A stretch of 64,000 nucleotides of DNA from Uranotaenia lowii. Taxonomy: Eukaryota > Arthropoda > Insecta > Diptera > Culicidae. The DNA is taken from assembly GCF_029784155.1 (NCBI RefSeq), contig NC_073691.1, positions 51,256,490 to 51,320,489 on the forward strand, written 5' to 3'. Each line of letters begins with the position of its first letter. The stretch's first letter is position 1. The notes beneath the pieces were generated by a model that saw nothing but the letters and a program-made list of their open reading frames with translations, was not told where the DNA came from and made no database searches. The translations under genes and the position numbers were made by a program. Shown piece by piece: positions 10,517 to 21,677 of this stretch.

Positions 10517-12140
10517 ATGATGTTCAACGTGGCGCTAGAAGGTGTTATTCGACGAGCGGTGGGCGAAATGCGGGGCACGATTTTCAACAGATCCAGTCAA
10601 CTTATCTACTTTGCCGATGACATTGATATAGTCGGCAGATCATCTGCGGCGGTGGAGGAGATCTACCGCAAACTAAAACGCGAAGCAGGAAGGATTGGGT
10701 TGATGATTAATACGTCCAAGACGAAGTACATGCTGGCCTGCGGATCCGAAACCGACCGAACCCGCTTGTCCAGTAATAACAAGGTCACGATCGACGCCGA
10801 CGAGCTGGAGATAGTCGAAGACTTTGTCTATCTCGGCTCACTGGTGACCGCAGTCAATGACACCAGCCGTGAGATCCGGAGGCGAATTATCAGCGGAAGT
10901 CGTGCCTACTATGGACTCCACAAGCAACTGCGGTCGAGAAGACTTAGCCCTCGCACGAAGTGTAACCTGTATACGACGCTTATTAGACCGGTTGTTCTCT
11001 ACGGGCACGAGACATGGATATTGCTCGAGGAGGACCTGCGTACGCTCAGAGTATTCGAGCGACGAGTGTTAAGGGGGGGGTAGGGTCTAACACTTTCAAA
11101 AAATCGATTTTTTTATTTTTTTATTTTCTTATTGTAAAACATTTCAAGAATGTTGTGTCAAATTTTCAAGTCAATTGAAGCAAAACTGTAGAAGTTATAG
11201 GCCTTTATCTCCTCCTATCTAATACTGCAAGAAAGCAAGAGCAGAAACTTCAAACGCGTTTTTCTCGAAAGCACATTTTTAAAGTCCGTGGACATCGTCA
11301 TTTGAAAACTACTTATCCGATTCTTTTCAAATTTGGAACATAGTTTCTACATATAAAATACCAGACCCCAACGTTTTTCTTTTTTGATTTTTTTACTTTG
11401 GGGAAATTTTATAGGTGAAAAATGGCGGATTTTTAAGTGAAAAATCGTAGTTTTTACTTCAAACAGCCACAAAAGTTTCATAAAAATATTTTTAAGTTAA
11501 ATAAAAACGTTGGGGTCCAGAGCAACATCTATTAAAAATATTTTACTTTGATTTTTTGAATTCAGATGATTCTGTGCTGAGATACAGTGTCCACCGCAAA
11601 TCTTGTTTTCTAAAAGGCATCCTCGAAAATGCTCCGTCACCGGCTCATTTTTCAATATTTTTCTACGAAAAAATTACTAAATGTTCTTTTAACAATGCTT
11701 TGTATAATGCAAAAAATTTGAATACATTTGTTTGAACGATAGCTCTAGAAAAAAATCGTGAAAATGGTGTTTTTTTATACCCGTTAGACCCTACCCCCCC
11801 CTTAAGAACCATCTTTGGCGGCGTACAGGAGAACGGAGTGTGGAGGCGAAGGATGAACCACGAGCTCGCGCGACTCTACGGCGAACCCAGTATCCAGAAG
11901 GTGGTGAAGGCTGGCCGGATACGCTGGGCAGGACATGTTGTGAGAATGCCGGATGACTGTCCTGCAAAACAGGTGTTCGCTACGAATCCGGTAGGAACAA
12001 GACGAGCGGGGGCGCAACGAGCGAGGTGGTTAAACCAAGTGGAGCGTGATCTGGCGAACGTGGGGTGCCCGAGAAATTGGAGAACGGTTGCTATGAACCG
12101 AGTGAATTTTAGGAATTATGTTCGTCAAGTTATGTCGTGA
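10517..12140 (+). pseudogene. RTE-like reverse transcriptase C-terminal part, split by MITE
   Basis: Up to 11072 the frame reads MMFNVALEG, then YFADDIDIVGR (RT catalytic ADD), KTKYMLACG, VEDFVYLGSLV and PVVLYGHETWILL. It is interrupted at the leucine codon of the RRVLR block by the MITE. Removing the MITE and one TTAA copy rejoins the frame at 11802 without a shift, giving a TIFGG-type continuation followed by WRRRMNHELARLYG, GRIRWAGHVVRMP and an R-rich end at 12140. These blocks are characteristic of RTE-type LINEs abundant in mosquitoes. Endonuclease and most of the RT are missing, so it is dead. Confidence 0.85.
11073..11801. mobile_element. TTAA-flanked MITE (piggyBac-type), copy 1
   Basis: A 729-bp segment has perfect 19-bp inverted ends (eight G then TAGGGTCTAAC, and its inverse). 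TTAA lies on both sides (11069-11072 and 11802-11805). Excising the segment with one TTAA restores the host LINE reading frame exactly, so both the duplication and its length are proven by context. TTAA target choice is the hallmark of piggyBac. The interior is AT-rich and non-coding. A second copy lies at 55551-56236. Confidence 0.93.
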
Positions 12141-12180
12141 TACGGAATACTATGTAAATAATAAATAAAAATAAAAATAA

Positions 12181-12545
12181 GTAAGGTGTCGGAGAGGTAA
12201 TCAGTAGGATCGAGTTCGATTCCTGGTCAAGGTGATTTTTTTTCATTTATCATTTATGATCGATGCATTTTGCACTAAACGGTGAGGCGTAGATTCATCA
12301 AACAAAGCAATAACAAAATTTTTTATTAATTATTTAATAATCTAGGTCTGTTTGTAGAATTCAAACAATGAACACATGCTCATACATTATATTTCTGGAG
12401 TTTTGTTTGACGGATGATGCTACTAGCCGTATGATGTAACAATAAAAAAATCAACCATGAATGGTATGTGAAAAAAATCCCCTCAAACAGGAACCGAGCT
12501 CGAGTCTACTGATTACCTCTCCGACGCCTTAACCAATAGGCCAAA
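12181..12545. repeat. Two facing tRNA-like modules of the foldback element
   Basis: On the minus strand from 12545, ttggcctattggttaaggcg resembles a tRNA A box and D arm; gagctcggttcctg near 12485 resembles a B box. On the plus strand from 12181 the second module has GAGTTCGATTC (12212-12222), a good B-box match. The spacing of A to B resembles a tRNA. The module may supply an internal RNA polymerase III promoter, as in SINEs. A full cloverleaf is not convincing. Transcription is inference. Confidence 0.6.
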
Positions 12546-13052
12546 TCGACAGATGAAACAAGTTAAGCTGTAGCTCTAGTATTCAGTTGACTTCATCGAG
12601 TTCAATTTGCTGCTAGATTATACGGCAGAAAACGCTCATCTGGCCCTGATTAAAAGTGCTTTGTTCGCCCCAGATCGACAAATTTAAGTAAAAACGCGTT
12701 TTAAATTTGATTTAAGTGAAAAACCAAAAATTTTATGATGATGAAAATTGAGAAACAATGTGTAAGTCATGTTGCAGTGCGTACATTTCAGATCAAGATG
12801 ATTTAAAGGTTATAAACGCTTATTTTGTGGTGCTCAAAAATAATAGTATTTTCATCACTTGAGAACCTAGCTGGTTATTATTTAATATTTCTGTAAAGAT
12901 GAAAAGGATATATCTTTTTTGGTGAAAAATTAATACTATAGGTAGTACGAAACAAATCCTCATGAATATTTGTTTAAGAAAATACGTACTTTTGTAGAAA
13001 TATAGAGTGCTTATTATGCCCTGGGTGCTCGTTATGCCCTTATCTCCCCTAC

Positions 13053-14229
13053 ATCCCAAACAGATTCTTGACAGTTCCTCCTTGTTATTAAAACTGTATA
13101 GAATTTTGTGTGGATTGAGACGCTAAATCCGAATTTTAGCAGCAAAAATCCTTATTTCGACCTCATGCTTCATCATTTTGCGTTGGATAATAGAAGTAAA
13201 GTAATTTTTTATACATCAAATAACTTCGCGAAAAAGGCAAAAGTTAAAATAAATTTGTGTTTACATAATGTATATCACAGAATTAAAAAAAAAACATTAC
13301 ACCCTAGTCGAATCGTTACTCGTACGACTCTTGCCACTTACCACAATCCGTGGAAAGTAAACGTCCAGGTAAAACGTTCCGAGAAGCATTACTACCGTTT
13401 TCCATTTGAATTCCATGATGGCCATCAACAACCTCCTCGTATGTAAACTGACTAGACCCCTGCAGTAACGGCAGCATGCTACCGGATTTAATAAGGTTAG
13501 CCCTGCCCTGCCCGAAGGTAGCAAAATCCATCCGTTTTACCCATATGTAGAGATGTAATAAGACCGGCAAATCGGGAGGTCACTAGCCAGGGCCAGATGT
13601 AGCCAAACCATTAGAATATTCACTTACCCTGGCCTATATTTCAGCAACCGGTCAACAATGGAGCAAACTGTTTGATTCACTTAGCTGAATCAAATTTGCA
13701 AACTGTTTCTAGTTGACTTAGATTATTTCTATGGATTCTGTACAATATTTTTTTAATTGACTTTTTAAAAGAAAGAAAATCTAATAACCGTAACGAGAAC
13801 TAGAAACAATTTTCTCAAAAAATCAGCCATAGTCAGAGAACCAACCCCCCCGAAGCTACCCCAATTCGAAAGCGTTCAAACCAAATAGGAAAAACACACA
13901 CAAAATCAATCGAAATCGTTCAATTTCGAGCAGAACAAACAGGAATGAAAGTTTGGCGGAATGTTTGTGGGAATTTTAACGTTTGCTTCGAAAACATCGA
14001 GAGCGCCTCAACGCCAACGGAAAGTGTTCAATTTGGCCCGAAAGGATTCAAAACCTGGCGCTCCTCGGAAAAAGACAAACAATTTCTGTCGAAAATATGG
14101 CTATACGCAGTTTCTAGGATTGTGCGATTGCCTTGAAAAGGGAACCCGAGTTGGAGGAAATGCAATAATATGCTATTGGAAGGTTTTTTTTTTAAATTAA
14201 AAATATACCTGTTTAGATGGTTCATATCT
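13053..14229. other. Non-coding interval, modest GC rise at 13,300-13,700
   Basis: No gene family was recognised. Overlapping open frames on both strands between 13,300 and 13,570 conflict with each other and lack splice or start support. A host exon is possible but unsupported. Confidence 0.3.
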
Positions 14230-16065
14230 GGATTGAGACTCCTGCTCACAAAAAATTAAGTTGATTGAAATAATGGAAAAAATAGTAGGTACAAAATTGG
14301 ATTCAGACTTCCACCAGGACCAAAAAATGTGCACGTGAATAAAAAACGGACTAAGGGGATTGACTTTATCAAAAGATGTATTTAGACGACTGTTCAGACT
14401 GGATTGAGACTCCTGCTCACTGAAAACTTAGCTGATTTAACCCATTTCTTTTGAAAGATTGAAAAAATAGTACAAAATTGGATTGAGACTTCCATTAGGA
14501 AAAAATGTTATTGTAAATAATAAAAAACGGACTAAGGAGATTGAGACTTTATCAAAAGATGATGTATTTATTTAGAAGATTGTTTATTATAACAAGCTTT
14601 CTCATCTTTTAAACAAATTCAACGAACAGAAACTGCACTTGATTGAACTAATATGTTGCATTGGAAATCTCTCCTAGAGTAAAATTATAGTGATTGAGAC
14701 TTCCGCGATGTTAAATAGAACAGTTGAAATGTCAAAATTTTGTTAATTTTGAATCAGCCAAAGTCAATTGGTTAAAATTGATAAGTTCATCACTTTAAAA
14801 GGTTAGAAAAAAATAAAACTTCTGTTGCGGAAAAGTGAGTCAAGTGATTGAGACTTCCGTCTTAAGAAAAACCTGAGGAAAAAGACACCAAAAAGACTTT
14901 TTCGGAAAAATAACGGAGTGTCTCTCACATTTGCTCGAAGAACAATGTTAAACAATCCGAAAGTTATATTGAAGAAAGCTGTTTAAAAATGTTAATATTA
15001 AAATTCAGATGGATTGAGATGACCATTTATTAAGACATATTCCTTAAGATGATGACATTACAATTCGAAACGAAAAATGTAGCAAGCTGAAATTCCTTTA
15101 GTATTTTGAGGAGGGTTTTTCTAAAAGAAAAACTTAATTTATTGAGACTTCCACGGAGTTAGATTTGTTACGGGAAAGTAAGATTCGTGCAATAAAAATG
15201 GTTACCATTACTTAGGCAAATTAGAGGAAATTGAACTTTGGAAAACAAAAAATAAATTTCATGGTTATTGCTATTTAGAAAAATCGGATAAATATTACAT
15301 ATTGCAAATTTGCCCCGTTCAGAAGTTCACTTTGAGAAAAAAAAAAACAAGGAATTGAGACTTCTGCTTATCGAAAGCTGACAAAGTACATATATTGAGA
15401 GAAATTTGAACAGTAACATAAAAATTTTATCATCGATTTTCTAAAACTGAATAAAATCAGACTTTTACCAACTTTCGATAAAAAAAAATTGAACAAAACT
15501 TTTTATAATATGATGTTTTAGTTATCATAAAATAGGAACAATTGATTGAGACTTCAGCTTCTCTAAAACTGACATGTATAACATGTATAAAAGCACTTGC
15601 TTGTAAACGTTTAAATTTTACTGCGACTGCCGTTTAGATAATGTTGAAAAGATACGAGAATGTTTGTTAAAGTCAAATGATCAGGATCAGGATTTTATTA
15701 AACTTTTAAGAACTGAAACGCCTGCTTATAGTGGCTTATTTTTTTCAGAAAGTTTGCATTTTTTACCTGCTTGTGAAAAACACACCTGCTTGTGATAAAC
15801 GAGACTTCCTCCAATTGAAAAGGTTGATATAAAACAAGAAAACTAATTAAATCAAAGTGAGCTTTAACTGATGGAAAAAAAATTAAATTCATTAAAATCT
15901 TCAAGCCTGAAGTCTCAATCCAGTGTGTGAATGTCATAAAAGAAAGAGTCTCAATTTGCTGTTTAGATGTGCAAAAAGTGAAGTTTATAGATTGCTGGTA
16001 ACAGAAATCTCAGTTCGTCAGGTAAGAGGAATGAAAACTGACACAGCGAATTGAGACTTCCGCTG
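14230..16065. repeat. Degenerate repeat with GATTGAGACTTCC motif
   Basis: The motif (g)gattgagactyc recurs about 13 times on the plus strand (for example 14231, 14401, 14481, 14693, 14844, 15544 and near 16050) and at least twice inverted near 15,910-15,950. The units 14,230-14,400 and 14,401-14,590 are an obvious tandem duplication of about 175 bp, sharing an aaaaaacggactaagg block. Later units are more diverged and irregularly spaced, between about 60 and 500 bp. This looks like an old satellite. Function unknown. Confidence 0.65.
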
Positions 16066-16259
16066 ACAAAAAAAAACAAAAAAAAACCTTTTTTTTATGT
16101 TTTTTAAATTTTTTTATTTGTTTTTTTTATTTACTTCGAGAAAGCTGAGACAGAAAATAGATCTTTTTTTAAACTAACACACTGTTAACACTACAGAATT
16201 GGGAGTACCGACTTCAAAAAACTATCCACTTTCAAAAAAAACTACCAAAAAAGTTACTT

Positions 16260-19150
16260 TTATAACCGAATTATACGATCTCCATCAGGTTCTTAATGAC
16301 CTTCTTCAAATTCCTGAAGAACTTTTCTAGGTTCTTGACGTGCTTCTTTCTATAGGGTTTCGACGCCCTTTTCCAGGTTTCTGGCGATCTTCTTCAGGGT
16401 CTTGTTGACCTCTTACAGGTGTCTAATGACATTTTCCAGGTTTATGACGACTTTCTCCATGTTTATGATGTCCTTCTCAAGGTTCCTGGTGACCTTTTTC
16501 TGTTTCCTTACAACCGTTTTCAGTTTCTTGATAAACTACTTCCAGTTCATGATGAAACAGGCAGTTGATGATCTTTTCAGGTTCAGATCTTGAACACCAC
16601 TAGTCAAGTTTTTTCTACGTTTATGAATACTTTCTCCAGGTTCATGGCGCCGATCTCAAATCCTGGAGATCTTCTTCAGTTTCCTGACGATCTCCTTTAG
16701 GCTCATGATGACCTTCTCCAGATTCCTGAAAACAAATCTATATTCCTTAAGTGCTGATTCCTGAACACCTTCTCGAGTCTTAAGGACCCTATCCATGTTT
16801 ATGACGATCTTCCCCAAGTTCCTGGAAACCTTTTTCAAGTTTTTGATGATCTTTTCTAGGGATATGAGGACCTTCTCTAAGTTCCTGACGACCTTCTCAG
16901 ATCTTGAAGACCTTCTTCAGATTCCTGAAGACCTTCTACATGTTCCTGAACATCTTCTTCAGTTTCCTGACAATTCCTGACGATCTTTCCCAGTCCTGAT
17001 GACCTGAATCATATTTCTGACGATCTTCTCCAGGTTTCAGACGAGTCTTCTCAAGTCCTAACAATCTTCTCAATGTTCCTGATAAGCTTCTACAAGTTCA
17101 TGTCATTTTTCTAGATTTCTAATCACCTTCTTCAGGTTCCTGACGACCATCTTCCTGACGACCTCTCCAGGTTCTCCAGGTTTTCTTCAGGATCATGATG
17201 ACCTTCTTCAGGTTCCCGAAGAAATTTTATTGATTCTGAAGATCTTCTTCAGTTTTCTGTCGACCTTCCCCAGTCCTGTGGACCTTCTCCATTTCTGATC
17301 ACCTTCACAGGTTCCTGACGACCTTTTCCAGGTTTCGAACGAGCTTCTTCAAGTTCTTGCTGACCTTTCACGGAAGACTGATGACATTTTCTAGGTTTTT
17401 GAGGACCGTCTCTAGGTTTCTGATAACCTTCTCTAGGTTCATGATGATCTTTTCCAGTTCCCTTACAACCATCTTCAGTTTAATGTTAATTAACTTCCAG
17501 TTACTGATAAAAACAGTGACTTGATGATCTTCTTTAGGTTCGTGGCGATTTTCTCCAAATTTCAAATGACCTCATCCAGGTTCCTAATGATCATATCCAT
17601 TTTTTCCTGAAGACTTTCTCCAGGTTCCTGAAGATCATCTTTAGATCCTTGACCACCAGTTTTCCATGATCTTTTTTAAATTTCTGAGGACTTTCTCCAG
17701 GATCCTGGCGACCTTATCAAGTCCTGAAGACCTTCTCCATGTTCCTGAAGATCTTGTTCAGTTTTCTGAAGAAATCATCCAGTCCTGACTACCTTAATCA
17801 TGTTCCTGACGACCTTCTCCAGGTTCCAGAAGACCTTTTAAAGTCCTAAGGATCTTCTTCATGTTCCTGATGATCATCTACAGGTTCATGCAATTTTCTA
17901 GGTTCTTAATGACCTTCGTCAGGATCCTTTTCCAGTCCTGACGACCCATTTTGGGTTATTTAGATCTTCTATAGATCCCTGAACACCTTCTCCTATCCTG
18001 AGGACCCAATTTATGTTCATGATGACCTTTTTCAAGTTCTTGATGATCTTTTCTCGGTTTCTGACGACCTCCTCCAGGTACTTCAGGTTTTTATTCAGGT
18101 TCCTGAAGACATTTTTTTGTTCCTGAAGATCTTCAGTTTCCTGACGTCCTTCTTCAGTCCTGTAGACCTTCACCAGTTCTAACCACCTTCTACAGATTCT
18201 TGACGACCTTTTCCAGGCCTAACGAACTTCTTTATTCTTAATAACACTTGAGCTTTTAAAGCATTTTTCAACTTTTTCATTAATAAGTTACGTTTCGGAC
18301 TTAAGATTATTATATTACCATCTTCAGTTTCCTGATTATCTACTACCAGTTCCTCATAAAACAGGCACATGATGATCTTCTTTAGGTTCATGGCGATTTT
18401 CTTGATGTTCGAAATGTCCTCCTCCAGGTTCCTGACGATCTTATAATTTTTTTAAATATATGGTCCTGACGACTTTCTTCAGTTTCCTGACGACCTTCTC
18501 TAGGCTCTTGAAGATCATCTTTAGATTTTTTGCCACCGGTTTTTGATGATTTTTTCTATGTTTCGGAACATCTTCTCCCGGTTCCTGGCGACCTTATCAA
18601 GTCCTGAAGACCTTCTTTAGATTCCTGACGACCTTCTCCATGTTCCTGAAGATCTTCTTCAGTTTGCTGTCGATCTCCTTTAGGTTCCTGACGACTTCCA
18701 GTAGTCCTGAAGACCTTTATCATGTTCTAACGAGCTTCTTCAGGTTTCAGACTACCTTCTTAAGTTCTAACGATCTTATCCATGTTCCTGATGATCCTCT
18801 ACAGGTTCATTGAGATTTTTTTCTAGGTTCCTAATGACCTTCTTCAGGTTCCTGACGATCTTACTTATGTTCTTAAGATTTTATACATTCCTGAACACCT
18901 TCTCCAGTCCTGAGGACCCAATCCATGTTCCTGACGACCGTCTTCAAGTTCTTGATGTTCTCTTATTGGTTTCTGACGAACTTTTTCAGGATCCTGGCAA
19001 CCTTCTCCAGGTTTCTGAAGACCAGTTTTTGTTCCTGCAGATCTCTCCAGTTTCTTGGCGATATTCTCCAGGTTTCTGAGGACTTTCTCCAGCTCTGACG
19101 ACAGGTTCTTGACAACCTTTTTCAAGCCTGAAAAACTTCTGCAGGCTTGA
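16260..19150. repeat. Degenerate 21-bp minisatellite (~2.9 kb)
   Basis: The consensus is close to TTCCTGACGACCTTCTCCAG plus G, repeated in phase for long runs (for example 18,625-18,800) with many substitutions and indels. On the minus strand a 21-bp unit reads as a heptad LEKVVRN, so short coiled-coil-like open frames arise by chance (for example 17,368-17,565), but stops and frameshifts break every frame. The core is the same as the 19-bp unit at 26.8-27.2 kb and 31.5-32.0 kb, which lacks two T residues. Confidence 0.85.
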
Positions 19151-20559
19151 ATTGGATGCAAAATACAAATTTCGTTCTCGGTGAAGTCTCATATTTAATT
19201 CTTTTTGTAATGGAAGTGATGAACACAGCTTTTTGAAAGAGAGATTTAAAAAAATCGTAATAAAACTTGAGCTTTCACAGCCATTTTATAACTTATAAGG
19301 AATCAAAACAAGCGTCGTTTTATTTCAGTTTGAAACATCCATCAACTCAGGGCAAACAAAAAGCATAAACACCTGGTCTAGAAGTGTACTGCCGGAAAAA
19401 TACGCAAACAAACAAACGAACGAACGAAACAGGTGAAATAACATCGCTCCAAGCCAAAATAACGCTGTCCTATTTCCAGTTCGAATCGAACCGGGAAACA
19501 CCGGAGCTTTTGATCTGGAGCGCCCGTTCGGACGGTCAGAATTCGATTCTGACTTTTGCGGATGAACAAAACTACTTTCATCAGTACACAGCCTAACGTT
19601 AGCCGGAAAACTAAACTGAGCAAATTGAAGTTGCAAAAATAAACACGTAACATACGTGTTCCGCTTTGCTGTTTCACTTGAAACTCCTACAGGCAGATAG
19701 AAATTGATCAAAACAATAATCTAATGTGTACCTACGTCATTTCGTAAACCGACGTCGTAGAGAGAAGTCTTGATTATGGATCAAAAATTGAAATTTCATG
19801 ATAGTGAAATGCACATCAAAACGGCAAAAACAGGACCATTCCGGAAATTAATGGACAGGAATGGATTCGGAGAAAAACACCAGAAAAAAACCCAGCTCCA
19901 CTGAATTGCATCAATCAACAACAGCACAGATCAATGGAGTGGATTTTTCCTGCAATATTCCCAGAATGAGGATAACGAGTGCAAATCCGTCCGGGATGGG
20001 AAGGAAATCCATCGAGACAGCGAGAGCAGCGAAAAAAAAATTCCACCCACCAAAAGGAGTTGGGAAACCGAAATCCCAAAGCCCCGGAAAGGGGGGATGA
20101 ATGACTGTGAAAATACATGGATGAGTGTGTATCCGTTATTTTTTTTCCCATGGGCCAACCAGGCAGCCTTCAATTCTTCCGGTGTCTGGATTTGATTGGC
20201 AAATAAATTTGGCCGAACCTCCCCGGTTGATCGGCTGGCTTTAGCCTTGCAAAACCGCAGTTGAATGAACGATTAGAAATCGATTCAATCGAAGTGATGG
20301 ACATCGGGAGGCTGTGATTGAATGAATTTGAATTGTCATTTTTATTTTTCGACAAATTTTATCGTCACATCAATCGGATGGGTTGGCGTATTTTAGCTTT
20401 TCTATGAAATATTCATGGAAGTTGACTGAACATCATTTGATTGAAATGTCACTTTAAAAATCGAATTAAAAAAAATCAATGACTAATGATAATCCTCTCA
20501 AATCAATCTGCTTGCAAATGCTTGCAAAATCAACGATTGATTTTCGCTTTTGAGGCTAT
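19151..20559. other. Interval upstream of the CR1 LINE, no recognised gene
   Basis: Short open frames on both strands (19,325-19,711 minus; 19,861-20,100 plus) show no family signature. Composition from 19,330 to 20,350 is less AT-rich than average. It may be host unique sequence. Confidence 0.3.
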
Positions 20560-20711
20560 TGTCCGCCATCGCAACCGCTGTTTGTTTTGGTTATTCGATC
20601 GGCACAGATATTCGGCGAACAGACTGCAGCTCAAACACTGACACAAATCGGTATCCGGTAATCTCGTGATTTGTCGAATCGGAATTTTTTTCTTCGAAAA
20701 GATCTTACGAC

Positions 20712-21579
20712 ATGGCGTGTGATAAATGCTCGAAGCCGGTAAGCGAAAACGACAGCGTCAGGTGCCAAGGCTTTTGTAGCTTCGTTTCTCACTTTAAGTG
20801 TGCTGGCCTTACTCCATCGCTCTTCAAGGCCAAAAGTGAAGTGAGAGGTTTTATTTGGCTGTGCGAGGAATGTACTAAGCTTATGACGAACGTGACTTTC
20901 AAACGTGCTTTAGCTAGTTACGAAACTGTGTTTCGTGATATGAGAGAAAAGCATGATTCAGTCATTTCCGATGTCCAAGCTGAGCTAGTGAAGATTAATG
21001 CCAGCTTGGAAAAGATTTCTAGCTCTCGTCCGAACGTCCCGTCAAATCGAGCAAGCCCCTGGCCAACCCTCGATAGTCAGCCGAATAAACGTCGTCGCAC
21101 CGATAACCTTCCAAGGGCCTATCACGAGTCAATGGCTACCCCTGTAGTGGGCACTAAAACAACAACAGCAAAAAGTGTTGCTACCGTCGCCCCCCCCGGA
21201 AAAGAAATTTTGGATTTATTTGGCCAGACTTCAAAATACCGTCACGACCGATGACATCGTAGACCTCGTAAAGGAATGCCTATCCTGCGATTCCGCCGAG
21301 GCTCATCTCCTGGTAAAGAAAGACACCGACTTGTCTCTACTCAAGTCAGTGTCATTCAAGGTCGGCGTGGACCTTAGCCTGAGATCTGTGGCATTAGACG
21401 CGAGCACATGGCCAGCCGGTGTACTGTTTCGTGAATTCGAGGACTCCGGCTCAAAAAACCTGTACAGGCAAACCACTCGAAACCGCATACCTCAAATAGC
21501 ACCCACAAGCCAAATCACTCCGATTGGTACATCCGGTCGACTTGTTCATGTGTTTGGCAATGTTACTCCGGGGTTTTAA
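20712..21579 (+). pseudogene. CR1 LINE ORF1, PHD-finger RNA-binding protein, one frameshift
   Basis: It starts MACDKCSKPV and has a C-x2-C...C...HFKC...C-x2-C arrangement over residues 3-60 (CDKC, HFKCAGL, CEEC), which resembles the PHD/esterase-type ORF1 of CR1 LINEs. A basic KRRRTD patch follows near residue 125. At the run of eight C (21,190-21,197) the frame breaks: the original frame stops after YRHDR, and the +1 frame continues KKFWIYLARL...LLVKKDTDLS...TWPAGVLFREF and ends VTPGF at 21,579. The downstream block is the conserved C-terminal part of these ORF1 proteins, so a single-base length change in the C run is the likely lesion. ORF1 packages the RNA with ORF2. Confidence 0.85.
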
Positions 21580-21677
21580 CCAAAACTCACGATAATGATG
21601 GACCATCTGCTATCCCTACAACGCTTCGACTTGACGACGACCTCCTACTATCTTTCTCCCGTATCGACAATGGGGAT

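Larger units (their letters stand above)
10507..12180 (+). mobile_element. 5'-truncated RTE-like LINE, 12-bp target duplication
   Basis: The 12-mer GTAAGGTGTCGG stands at 10495-10506 and again at 12181-12192, directly bounding the insert. The left boundary is a 5' truncation inside the reverse-transcriptase domain. The right boundary follows a tail of A-rich repeats (ataaataaaaataaaaata). The TTAA MITE at 11073-11801 interrupts it. This is a normal TPRT product with end truncation, inserted into one tRNA-like module of the foldback element. Confidence 0.9.
10159..13052. mobile_element. Foldback element with tRNA-like modules, split by a LINE
   Basis: The left end starts GTAGGGGAGATAAGGG and the right end is its inverse, cccttatctcccctac at 13037-13052. 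Without the LINE at 10507-12180 the element is about 1.2 kb. The left arm (10159-10506) is the reverse complement of the right part of copies A and B. The middle carries two tRNA-like modules facing each other (12181-12250 plus, 12465-12545 minus). The right arm after 12660 is diverged but keeps the terminus. No transposase is encoded and no clear flanking duplication was found, so the superfamily is open. Confidence 0.75.

Noticed and set aside
14230..16065. CRISPR-like array of repeated motif
   Set aside because: Motif copies are imperfect, spacing is irregular, some copies are inverted, and the DNA is eukaryotic.
16656..18391. Coiled-coil-like heptad frames (LEKVIRN) on the minus strand
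   Set aside because: The 21-bp minisatellite yields heptads automatically. Every frame is broken by stops and indels. A decayed coiled-coil gene cannot be excluded but has no positive support.
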